Source: Paenibacillus peoriae KCTC 3763
Lineage (GTDB): Bacteria > Bacillota > Bacilli > Paenibacillales > Paenibacillaceae
NCBI RefSeq assembly: GCF_000236805.1
Contig: NZ_AGFX01000047.1
Span: forward strand, 1-64,000
Length of the DNA: 64,000 bases
Reading direction: 5' to 3'
The notes under the pieces are model-generated. The model was given only the letters and a program-made list of their open reading frames with translations. It ran no database searches and was not told the origin of the DNA. The translations under genes and the position numbers were made by a program. This document shows, in pieces, positions 19,077 to 27,360 of this stretch; the first letter of the stretch is position 1, and the number at the start of each line of letters is the position of its first letter.

Positions 19077-20603
19077 TTAATCCACACTTTTCTTAAGAAC
19101 TCTTTTGCAAAAGAGGCGAATTTTCCACCATCTTGTGCTTGTTATATCATTTATAGTTTGCTCTCTATGTGCCAAAGTGAATGTCATTTCATTAATTTGT
19201 TGTTGTAGAGCATAAATTTCTTGATGCAACGAACCTATTACTTGGTTTGAAGAATCCAATTTATCATTTAATACATTAATCTCTTCTACTTTGTCACTAA
19301 GATTTTCTTTTACAATACTTAAGTTCAAACCCATTTCATTTAAAGTGTCTAGAAGTTCATTTTTCTCAGCTACCAGCTCATTAATTTTTTCTTCTTGAGC
19401 AGAAAAATTACTCTGATTCATTAAAATCTCACTCTGAAGTGAGATACTTTTCTTATGAACCTCCTTCATTAAACCTTCGGGGAATTCCTCAATATAGACA
19501 ATTGAAAACTCTATCCTTTTATACTCCTTATTCTCTACCTGATAATATATTTGCGGATCATCATCAAGAAAAACATAGTATCCGCCACCTATCCAATCAG
19601 CATTTGAAGAAAATTCACTAATTTGTACTATGTTATCTTCAAGATCTATTAATCTCGCTTCTCCAATACGTATAATCCCTCTGCCTTCCATAGGATCAAA
19701 TCGGACACAACTGATCTGCCCCTTCTCGGATAAATCAAAAACAATCGTCTGATTAGATTCTTCCATTTTAAAATACATGCTTTTATCTTCAGAGAGTTCT
19801 TGGTTTGCGCTTATAAAAAGTTGAGCTGTATATTCTGCTGGTTCGGTAAACTTAAATAGTACTGTCTTTTTTAAATATTTTCGCAAAAAGAGCAGTTCTT
19901 TTTCGGTCCCCACAATATCCGCAAATTTATTAGCCATATCAATGTAGTCTGGAAGTTCTTTTTGCGAAATTCCAACATACGCAAACATATCTTCAATATG
20001 AATAAATCTCTGTAAACTGGCATAATGTGAATAATAGAAACTATTAATCGCTCTAAATTTAATGAAATTTAGAGGAATTGGAAACAAATATACCCACTCA
20101 TAATCAATGATACTAAGCTGATTGTCATCAACCAAAAGTATGTTGTCCAGATTAAGATCAATGTTAGAAATGGTGAAACTATCCAAACCTAATAGTTTAC
20201 TTTTCTCTCCAAAAACACTAATAAATTCGGGAGTATTGCTAAATCCACAATAATGACCTTCTGCGACAGTTCCTAAGAATTCAGTATACATTTCCAATAC
20301 TTTGTATACTAAATCTTTGTCCTTGTCTATCACTGCTTCAAGAATTAGTTGGTCTAAGCTTTTTCCTTCTAAGTACTCAAATAGTACTGATCCTTTTTCA
20401 TAAGAAAGCGGTTTGACAAGTTTACCAGGCTGGTATACAGCTTTAAGTATCTCATAGTTTGAATAAATTCGTTTAATATGATCCACTGCTTGATCTGTTA
20501 GTGCTGTCTTTGAAACATACATAAATTTGTCATGATGTATGCTTGTTTTTATTTGATATTCTGGAGCACGTTCGCGACTATATTTGGAATAAATAGTTTC
20601 CAT
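19077..20603 (-). CDS. Kinase-like protein with sugar-binding-like module and C-terminal coiled coil (WbdD-like C-terminal half)
   Basis: Residues 20-250 have a phosphotransferase-like fold: NIDLNLDNILL (Asp149, Asn154) resembles the catalytic loop and IIDYEWVY (Asp167) the metal site. Residues 275-375 include the locus's recurring module (SCVRFDPMEG, DDDPQIYYQ). Residues about 380-485 are a long heptad-rich coiled coil (EEKINELVAEKNELLDTLNE and following). A basic amphipathic tail (TRWWKIRLFCKRVLKK) closes the protein. Together with the methyltransferase encoded 21 nt upstream, this reproduces the methyltransferase-kinase-coiled-coil order of WbdD, the chain-length terminator of ABC-exported O antigens, but in two polypeptides. 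Strong AGGAGG ribosome site. The function is inferred from architecture. Confidence 0.65.
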   Translation of the reverse strand: METIYSKYSRERAPEYQIKTSIHHDKFMYVSKTALTDQAVDHIKRIYSNYEILKAVYQPGKLVKPLSYEKGSVLFEYLEGKSLDQLILEAVIDKDKDLVYKVLEMYTEFLGTVAEGHYCGFSNTPEFISVFGEKSKLLGLDSFTISNIDLNLDNILLVDDNQLSIIDYEWVYLFPIPLNFIKFRAINSFYYSHYASLQRFIHIEDMFAYVGISQKELPDYIDMANKFADIVGTEKELLFLRKYLKKTVLFKFTEPAEYTAQLFISANQELSEDKSMYFKMEESNQTIVFDLSEKGQISCVRFDPMEGRGIIRIGEARLIDLEDNIVQISEFSSNADWIGGGYYVFLDDDPQIYYQVENKEYKRIEFSIVYIEEFPEGLMKEVHKKSISLQSEILMNQSNFSAQEEKINELVAEKNELLDTLNEMGLNLSIVKENLSDKVEEINVLNDKLDSSNQVIGSLHQEIYALQQQINEMTFTLAHREQTINDITSTRWWKIRLFCKRVLKKSVD

Positions 20604-20624
20604 ATCTTAACCTCCTCTCCTCAT

Positions 20625-21530
20625 TTAATTTGAACAAAAAACGAGAAATGAGTTTGAAAAAGTAGAAAATAGCTGGTTATTGATGATGTTGTCCGTGACC
20701 GATTCCTCATCAAACAGCACCACTCTATTTTGGTCGTAATTTGTATTTCTGCTTCTTAATTCACCCACACAAGGCAGTCGCTGATCTGAATAGAGTTGTG
20801 TAGGCATCTTATAATCAGGAAACGGATAATAAAATTTCATCTCACCAAATCCAGAATTATAAATCAATTTTTCTATTTCTAACTTTGAGAAAGTGGCCAC
20901 CCCCCTGTTAGAAGGATAATTTTGCAGACTGTCAAAAAAATCACCTGTATGATCTTCACGACTTCCTGCCCAATATTTAAGACCTAATTTATTTTCGATG
21001 GCAATAATAAGAACACCATCCTTTTTAAGAAATTTTTTAATATTTTCCAAAAACGTAACATAGGGTGAATTAGTTTCCGTATATAAAGCCGCGTACTCTA
21101 AAACACCTATTAAAGTAATGTAATCAAATTTTTTATTTAGCTGAATATCATTTAAATTCCCTATCATAATTTCGAGATTACTCTTGTCTAAGTGACGATT
21201 TGCATTAATCAATGCACGTTTCTTTGATAATTCTATGCATGTAACACTCTTTGACTTGTCACATAGCAGACCTGTTAAAGCTCCACAACCTGCACCTATT
21301 TCTAAAATTTCACTCCCTGGTCTAAATTGATACCATTCTAATAGATTGTGACGAGTAGGAGAAAAATGATACAAAATCGGCCATCGTCTATCTTCTCGAA
21401 GAACTTGACTTAAATCGCGGCCATTATACAACATACTCAGTAGTTCATCTTCTATTTCTCCATCTGAATAGCTATCTTCTCCATTATAATAACTATAGTT
21501 CATTTTCACACTTCCAATATACTCAATCAT
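20625..21530 (-). CDS. Class I SAM-dependent methyltransferase (WbdD-like N-terminal half candidate)
   Basis: The Rossmann motif I is ILEIGAGCGALTGLL near residue 80, with CIELSKKRALINANRH and DYITLIGVLEYA as motifs II and IV. The N-terminal sequence YSDGEIEDELLSML and the overall 301 aa length resemble methyltransferases in glycan loci. The start ATG follows the ABC ATPase stop by 1 nt inside GAAGAGGTAAGATG, so translation is probably coupled; a later ATG at 21503 is an alternative. A methyl cap on the growing chain end is the likely role because the ABC ATPase just upstream has a glycan-binding C-terminal domain. Substrate is inference. Confidence 0.75.
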   Translation of the reverse strand: MIEYIGSVKMNYSYYNGEDSYSDGEIEDELLSMLYNGRDLSQVLREDRRWPILYHFSPTRHNLLEWYQFRPGSEILEIGAGCGALTGLLCDKSKSVTCIELSKKRALINANRHLDKSNLEIMIGNLNDIQLNKKFDYITLIGVLEYAALYTETNSPYVTFLENIKKFLKKDGVLIIAIENKLGLKYWAGSREDHTGDFFDSLQNYPSNRGVATFSKLEIEKLIYNSGFGEMKFYYPFPDYKMPTQLYSDQRLPCVGELRSRNTNYDQNRVVLFDEESVTDNIINNQLFSTFSNSFLVFCSN

Positions 21531-21531
21531 C

Positions 21532-22812
21532 TTACCTCTTCCTTTCGAAATCTGAAATGAGGATCGTTGAGTTCATATCAAAGAAGCCCACACTATTCTT
21601 ATTAGATATAACATGAAGATTCATAATATCGTACAATCTATGAAAAACAACAAAGTCATTCCCTTCATAGCACGTGCATCCTAATGAAATTAAGTAGTCT
21701 CCACCTTGAAGGTCATTGTTTTGGGTAAAACTAATTTCGACAATTCTCTCAGGTACTACTTTGTCAATATTTACAGATTCTAACATCGTATTCGTGCCAG
21801 TTATTTCCGTTCCTCTGGCATCCTTGATGCTAAAGGCAAAAATAGGATCTCTTATGTCGTTATTGAACCGAATCCTCATTTTAATTTTAAAAAACTTTCC
21901 TTTCATAACTACATTCGTTAAATCATTATTGTGATCAAAAATGGCGAAATCTAAAATTTCAGCTCTTTTGTCACCATATTCCGAATAACCTGGATTAATA
22001 TTAAGTTTATTTTTCCAAATTTCGTTATCATCTCTACTATGTTTAGATAATAAAGGTTCACTACTATTATTGATATCATACATACCAACTAATATTTTCT
22101 TATATATATCAATCATAGGGCCGGGCAGGCCTTCTTCAACAATTTCGCCTTCGTTCATTACAATTACACGTTCACAGTATTTCATAATGCTGCTCATATC
22201 ATGAGTAACAAAGAGAATTGTTTTACCTTGCTCTTTAAACTCCGAAAATTTCTTAAAGCACTTTGCTTGAAAAAAGATATCTCCCACAGACAGCGCCTCG
22301 TCCACAATAAGGATTTCCGGTTCAACATTAATCGCAACCGCAAAGGCTAACCTAACAAACATTCCACTAGAATAGGTTCTTACAGGCTGGTAAATAAAAT
22401 CACCGATATCCGCAAACTGAATAATATCATCCAATTTAGCATCCATTTCTTCTTTACTGAATCCCATCATAGTACCATTTAAATACACATTTTCGATCCC
22501 TGAAAAATCCGGATTAAATCCTGCACCTAGCTCTAACAAAGCAGATATTTTCCCACGAACCTGGACGTCTCCAGTAGTAGGCGATAACACACCTGTTACA
22601 ATTTTCAGCAAAGTGGATTTCCCTGATCCATTTTTACCGATAATCCCTACTGATTCACCTTTATTAATTTGAAAAGAAAGATTATTCAAAGCAAAAAATT
22701 CTTTATGATAACTTTTTTTCAATGGATGAAGCGACTCTTTTAATCGATCTGAGGGATTAGAGTATAACTTGTATATTTTCGTCAGTTCTTTTACATCTAT
22801 TATTGGGGTCAT
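21532..22812 (-). CDS. Polysaccharide ABC transporter ATP-binding protein (Wzt type) with C-terminal glycan-binding domain
   Basis: Residues 1-240 form the ATPase: Walker A GKNGSGKST, the RTYSSGMFVRLAFA signature, Walker B EILIVDEAL, and FVTHDMSS. Residues 280-425 look like the Wzt C-terminal beta-sandwich (AEILDFAIFDHNN, GKFFKIKMRIRFNN, LGCTCYEGNDFVVFHR), which in O9a/O12 systems recognises the terminal cap of the finished polymer. The frame opens at 22854, but AGGAG lies 8 nt before the ATG at 22812, which also avoids overlap with the permease gene. Paired with the permease directly upstream. Confidence 0.92.
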   Translation of the reverse strand: MTPIIDVKELTKIYKLYSNPSDRLKESLHPLKKSYHKEFFALNNLSFQINKGESVGIIGKNGSGKSTLLKIVTGVLSPTTGDVQVRGKISALLELGAGFNPDFSGIENVYLNGTMMGFSKEEMDAKLDDIIQFADIGDFIYQPVRTYSSGMFVRLAFAVAINVEPEILIVDEALSVGDIFFQAKCFKKFSEFKEQGKTILFVTHDMSSIMKYCERVIVMNEGEIVEEGLPGPMIDIYKKILVGMYDINNSSEPLLSKHSRDDNEIWKNKLNINPGYSEYGDKRAEILDFAIFDHNNDLTNVVMKGKFFKIKMRIRFNNDIRDPIFAFSIKDARGTEITGTNTMLESVNIDKVVPERIVEISFTQNNDLQGGDYLISLGCTCYEGNDFVVFHRLYDIMNLHVISNKNSVGFFDMNSTILISDFERKR

Positions 22813-22837
22813 CATAGTATCTCCTACACGAATCATT

Positions 22838-23629
22838 TTATAAAACATCTGCAAAATGAGGTTTTAGTTTCTTAAATACGACTAAGCCTACTGAAAGAAA
22901 AATTACGCAAACAATCCAAAAATAGAGAGTTTGAAAAGGTTTTTCCCAGAACCAATTGTTATACAAAAAAGTGTCTCTAAATCCTTCAGCAATATAGTAG
23001 AAAGGATTCAACTTAAACAGGAATTGATAGTTGGCTGGAGCAATATTCAAGTTCCACACAATAGGAGTTAGCCAAAATCCGATTTGTATCATGACGGAAA
23101 CAATTTGAGCAATATCTTTAAAAAACGGTAAAATTGACGCCGTTATAAAGGTTACGCCTAATAATAGTACAACCGTGCAGACAACATAGTATACTAGTTG
23201 CAGCCACGACAAAGCTGGTTCAACTCCATAAATAAATAAAATAGAAATAAAAAATAAAACAAAAAATAAATGTATAAACAGCGCGGAAATGATTTTTATA
23301 ATTGGGAGTATACTAATTTTAAAAACAACTTTCTTGACTAAAAAGCTATATTCGGAAAAGCTCAATGTCGCACTCATAAAAGCTTCAGAAAAAAAGAACC
23401 ATGGAACCATTCCACAGATCAACCATAGCACAAAAGGGTACCCATCTGGTGTACTACCGCTTCTAAATCCAATTGCAAAAACAAACCAATACAGCAAAAT
23501 TGTTATAACTGGATTTACAAATGCCCAAATAGCTCCAAAGTAAGATCCCTTAAATCTTTTGTTAAAATCATTTTTTGATAGATCTATAATCAGTCTTCTT
23601 TTCGAAATGTACTCTTTCAAATAGCTCAC
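22838..23629 (-). CDS. Polysaccharide ABC transporter permease (Wzm/TagG type)
   Basis: Membrane half of the exporter, 263 aa with six hydrophobic helices. It shows the ABC-2 pattern: KNDFNKRFKGSYFGAIWAFVNPVI near the N-terminus and LNPFYYIAEGFRD near the end. GTG start with AGGGG upstream. It is the first gene of the long minus-strand glycan block and stands back to back with the ligase gene, with 117 nt between them. Confidence 0.92.
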   Translation of the reverse strand: MSYLKEYISKRRLIIDLSKNDFNKRFKGSYFGAIWAFVNPVITILLYWFVFAIGFRSGSTPDGYPFVLWLICGMVPWFFFSEAFMSATLSFSEYSFLVKKVVFKISILPIIKIISALFIHLFFVLFFISILFIYGVEPALSWLQLVYYVVCTVVLLLGVTFITASILPFFKDIAQIVSVMIQIGFWLTPIVWNLNIAPANYQFLFKLNPFYYIAEGFRDTFLYNNWFWEKPFQTLYFWIVCVIFLSVGLVVFKKLKPHFADVL

Positions 23630-23682
23630 TACTCAAGCATCCCCTAACTAATAACTATATCATTGATATTTATTTTATGAAT

Positions 23683-23711
23683 TTCAACTAAACAACATTC
23701 TATGCTAAAAT
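23683..23711 (+). promoter_or_regulatory. possible promoter of the O-antigen-ligase-like gene
   Basis: TTCAAC (23683-23688) and TAAAAT (23706-23711) have a 17-nt spacer, about 36 nt before the TTG start. The same 117-nt gap must hold the minus-strand promoter of the exporter block, for which no clear pair of hexamers was found. Confidence 0.4.
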
Positions 23712-23746
23712 ATTGACGTATCTACAAGAAAAGGAGATTGTAAACC

Positions 23747-26200
23747 TTGTCGAATCCAGTATACGGGAAACAGGCCAAAACGTCGACCCGTGACGATAAA
23801 AGGCCGGCTATATTTTGGGTGTTAATTGTTGGCATGATTTTGTTTTTAGCTTGGGCCCCCTTCCAGGCTGCACTTTTTAATGGGCAGATGTTCGACTTTG
23901 AAAAGCCTCAGTATTGGGCTTTAATCATCAGCACGATTCTATTGATCTTGGGAATCGTAACCTATTATAAGAAATTCAAATTGGAAGATCAAAGAGACTG
24001 GCTGGCGGTGCTTGTTATGTTGCTCCCGCTGACATACGTGCTCTCGATGATTTCCGCTGCTTCTCATTATCTCGCAATGAACATGATCGTAGTGCAGTGT
24101 ATCTATGCCTCATTATTCATCATTACATTGTACGCCTTGCGGGATCGGTTGAGCAACCAGATCATTCAAACCGCAATTATGACCGTAGCTTACCTTATTA
24201 TAGGCTTCGGGTTCATTAACTGGTTCGGACAATGGGTCTTGGCTGGGCGTTTGGTGGGTTGGTTCTCGTCGAGAGTATTTAACAATCGTTACATAGATGC
24301 TGTCATGACGGACTCTAACGGTTTACGTCTGACATCCGTCTTTCAGTACGCAAATACGTATGCAGCATTTTTGATGGCGTTTTTGTTCGCAGCCGTCTTT
24401 TGCCTAATGAAGTCAAAGACGTGGTATGGAAAAGCGACTCACGCCTTTATGCTGGTGCCTATTCTGGTATCACTGTTCCTGACTCTTTCGCGTGGTGGTC
24501 TTGTGATGCTGCCCGTAGTATTTGTACTATTACTTTTATTTTTTAAACCTGCACGTCAAATTTTGTGGATTCTGTATTCCGCAATTGCGGGTGTCGTTTC
24601 ACTTGCAATTTTAAGTCCTATTACTAATTGGGGATTACAACTGAATCAGACCTACAACGGCACTGAGGCCGCTAAAGGCTGGGGACTGCTTCTTGGGGCT
24701 TCCTTGGTGACTGCAGTTGTTCTATGGCTTATACAAGCCTCTATGGGATCTCGTTTGGAAAAAGGGCTGCAAGGTCTAGCTTCACGTAAACTCTCTAATC
24801 TGTGGCTGCCTGTTGGCTCTGTGGTCGTAATCGGTGTAGTTGCTTTTCTGTTGATCGGTACAGGGCTACGGAGCTTTCTGCCGGCCAACGTGGAGACACG
24901 TCTGGAAAATATCAACTTCCAACAGCATAGTGTGCTGGAACGTATAACTTTTTATCGTGATGCTTCGAAGCTAATTGCCGATTATCCGTTGATTGGTGCA
25001 GGTGGCGGCGGTTGGGCTACGCTGTATGAGAAATATCAAGACTATGGCTATACAAGCGCACAGGCACATAACTTTTTCATGCAGTATTTGGTAGAGGTCG
25101 GTATTCTTGGATTCATTATTTTTATGACGTTTATCCTTTATATTTTCTACAAATATATTAAAGGCTACATCAAAAACGATGAGGAAAATCGGGATAGCCA
25201 CTTCCTTTACCTGATCTTGGCGATGTCCATTTTGCTCCATAGTCTATTGGACTTTAATATGAGCTATGTGTTCATGGGCATACTTGTGTTTATAGGACTC
25301 GGGGGTATGGCTGCAGCAATGGATACACAACCTGTAAAACGCTTAGCGATGAAGCCAGAAGGCTTCCGTCCGATTTACAGTATCGTCATTGGTGTTCTCA
25401 GTATTGTGCTTCTGTTTGCGGGGCTGCGCTTTGTACAAGCCAACAATGCTGCCTGGGAAGCAAAAGCGTTGGAAAGCAGCAATTCGTTTGAACAAAGACA
25501 AGCTGCTTACAATAAAGATTTGGATTTGCGTCCAACTCATGTTGATTCCATTGTAGGGTTGAGTCGCATGTACTATCAAGTATATCAGCAGACCAAACGC
25601 GAAGAGTTTTATACTGGTGGCCTTGCCATTGTTGATCTGGGGCTGCAGGCAGAGCCGTATAATAAAAATATGCTGATTATCAAGATGCGACTGGAGCAAG
25701 CCAAAGGAAACAATGATAAGGCATTTGCCATTTTGGAAAATAACCGTACTAACTTCAACTGGGATCTGGATTGGCACAATTTGTTGATTACGCAAGCGTT
25801 TGAGTTTGGCAATAAAGCTCGATTGGCCAATGACACAGCTAATGAGAAAAAATATTTTGATGCTGGGATGAGCGCCTATCAACGCATTCTGGATGGTATG
25901 GCACATTTAAAGACATTGCCTCCTACTCAGTTCACTGGCCGCTCTTGGGAGATCACACCATCGATTGCATTGAATGCCGGTAAGATTCAATTCGTCACGG
26001 GTAAGTATGCCGAGGCTGCCAACATCCTCAAAAACGGCTTGAAGGACGACCTGAGTGATGCTACGAATCGCGAGGTCGCTCGTTATTATATTGCCGCTCT
26101 GCAAAAGCAGGGACAAGATGACAAAGCATTGTACGATAAGCTGATTAAAGCTGATCCGATGGAGAAAGAGCAAATTGCTCAGTTGAAATCGGAGAAATAG
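23747..26200 (+). CDS. O-antigen ligase / O-oligosaccharyltransferase family protein with TPR tail (WsfB-like)
   Basis: Residues 20-580 contain about thirteen membrane helices and the Wzy_C/WaaL region: SRGGLVMLPVVF and the large outer loop with LERITFYRDASKLIADYPLIGAGGGGW and SAQAHNFFMQYLVEVG. The last 230 residues carry tetratricopeptide-like repeats outside the membrane (GLSRMYYQVYQQ, KRDLDLRPTHVDS-like). Such WaaL/TPR proteins transfer a finished lipid-linked glycan to an acceptor; WsfB does this for S-layer glycans in Geobacillus and P. alvei. TTG start with AAGGAG 10 nt upstream. Transcribed divergently from the exporter. The acceptor is unknown. Confidence 0.82.
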   Translation: MSNPVYGKQAKTSTRDDKRPAIFWVLIVGMILFLAWAPFQAALFNGQMFDFEKPQYWALIISTILLILGIVTYYKKFKLEDQRDWLAVLVMLLPLTYVLSMISAASHYLAMNMIVVQCIYASLFIITLYALRDRLSNQIIQTAIMTVAYLIIGFGFINWFGQWVLAGRLVGWFSSRVFNNRYIDAVMTDSNGLRLTSVFQYANTYAAFLMAFLFAAVFCLMKSKTWYGKATHAFMLVPILVSLFLTLSRGGLVMLPVVFVLLLLFFKPARQILWILYSAIAGVVSLAILSPITNWGLQLNQTYNGTEAAKGWGLLLGASLVTAVVLWLIQASMGSRLEKGLQGLASRKLSNLWLPVGSVVVIGVVAFLLIGTGLRSFLPANVETRLENINFQQHSVLERITFYRDASKLIADYPLIGAGGGGWATLYEKYQDYGYTSAQAHNFFMQYLVEVGILGFIIFMTFILYIFYKYIKGYIKNDEENRDSHFLYLILAMSILLHSLLDFNMSYVFMGILVFIGLGGMAAAMDTQPVKRLAMKPEGFRPIYSIVIGVLSIVLLFAGLRFVQANNAAWEAKALESSNSFEQRQAAYNKDLDLRPTHVDSIVGLSRMYYQVYQQTKREEFYTGGLAIVDLGLQAEPYNKNMLIIKMRLEQAKGNNDKAFAILENNRTNFNWDLDWHNLLITQAFEFGNKARLANDTANEKKYFDAGMSAYQRILDGMAHLKTLPPTQFTGRSWEITPSIALNAGKIQFVTGKYAEAANILKNGLKDDLSDATNREVARYYIAALQKQGQDDKALYDKLIKADPMEKEQIAQLKSEK

Positions 26201-26206
26201 GTATAT

Positions 26207-26250
26207 AAAATAGACTGCCATGATATCACATCATTTGGCAGTCTATTTTT
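26207..26250. terminator. bidirectional terminator between the ligase gene and galU
   Basis: AAAATAGACTGCCA and TGGCAGTCTATTTT form a perfect 14-bp stem with T-runs on both strands, between the two converging genes. Confidence 0.9.
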
Positions 26251-26267
26251 ATATTAAGTATGGTAGG

Positions 26268-27164
26268 CTATTGCAGCTTCACCTGTTTTTGTTGATCAAT
26301 CTCTTCTATGACCTGTCTCATATAAGCCAATACTTCATCTTTAATCTCGTTATGCTGCAGGGCATAATGGATGGTTGTTTCAATGAAGCCCAGCTTCTCT
26401 CCAACGTCATGGCGATTCCCGTCAAATTCGTAGGCCAGGATCGGACTCTTCTCTCCCAGCTTGGACAATGCATCCGTCAGCTGAATCTCTCCACCTACGC
26501 CAGCGGATTGCTGACCCAGGATATCAAAAATATCAGGCGTCAAGATATAGCGTCCCATGATCGCCAAGTTGGAGGTCGTTTCTTCCTTTTTTGGCTTTTC
26601 TACCAAACGTTCTGCTTCCGAGATTTTGGTGGTAAGTTCATGACCTTCAACAATCCCGTACCGATGAACCTCGTTCCAATCCACTTGCTTTACACCTACA
26701 ACCGAACGCTGATACTCATCGAAAACGTCAATCATCTGTTTAAGACACGGATTCTCAGACTCAACGATATCATCACCCAAAAGCACGGCAAAAGGCTCAT
26801 CTCCAATAAACTTGCGTGCACACCAGATCGCATGCCCCAAACCTTTAGGCTCCTTTTGACGAATATAGTGAATATCTGCCATCTCGGATGGTTTGCGCAC
26901 TTCATTAAGCAGATTCCATTTTTCCTTCGAGGTCAGATTTTGCTCCAGTTCAAAGGAATAGTCAAAATGATCCTCAATTGCTCTTTTGCCTTTACCAGTA
27001 ACGATAATGATATCCTCAATGCCAGATGCTACAGCCTCTTCAATAATATATTGAATCGTTGGTTTGTCTACGATTGGAAGCATCTCTTTAGGCATCGCTT
27101 TCGTGGCAGGCAGGAATCGAGTCCCTAGTCCAGCAGCTGGAATAATCGCTTTACGGATTTTCAT
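26268..27164 (-). CDS. galU: UTP-glucose-1-phosphate uridylyltransferase
   Basis: Makes UDP-glucose for exopolysaccharide, glycolipid and wall polymers. [23 protein letters not shown] is the N-terminal nucleotide site (shown in part), with [22 protein letters not shown] and [13 protein letters not shown] following. Length 298 aa matches GtaB/GalU. AAAGGAG is 9 nt before the ATG. It supplies the activated sugar that the glycan locus next door would use, but it lies on its own transcript, ending at the shared terminator. Confidence 0.95.
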   Translation of the reverse strand: MKIRKAIIPAAGLGTRFLPATKAMPKEMLPIVDKPTIQYIIEEAVASGIEDIIIVTGKGKRAIEDHFDYSFELEQNLTSKEKWNLLNEVRKPSEMADIHYIRQKEPKGLGHAIWCARKFIGDEPFAVLLGDDIVESENPCLKQMIDVFDEYQRSVVGVKQVDWNEVHRYGIVEGHELTTKISEAERLVEKPKKEETTSNLAIMGRYILTPDIFDILGQQSAGVGGEIQLTDALSKLGEKSPILAYEFDGNRHDVGEKLGFIETTIHYALQHNEIKDEVLAYMRQVIEEIDQQKQVKLQ

Positions 27165-27249
27165 AGGTTAAAACTCCTTTGTCTTCAATATAACGAATAG
27201 ATATACTGTCTATGATTATAGCAGGAAGATATATGAATTTGATAGGTTA

Positions 27250-27287
27250 AAGAAGAAGACATCTTCCCTCAAAGAGAACATGTCTTC
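27250..27287 (-). terminator. terminator after the U32 peptidase gene
   Basis: GAAGACAT and ATGTCTTC form a stem with the tail TTCTTTAACC on the minus strand, about 75 nt after the stop codon. Confidence 0.6.
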
Positions 27288-27360
27288 CAATCTCTAGCTT
27301 GCTATATGATTATATTATGCTTCTGTGATCTTTCTTGCTCCAGCACAAATATACAGTTAT

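Noticed and set aside
26220-27128. 302-codon plus-strand frame opposite galU
   Set aside because: Mirror of the galU reading frame; begins in the shared terminator hairpin and has no ribosome site.
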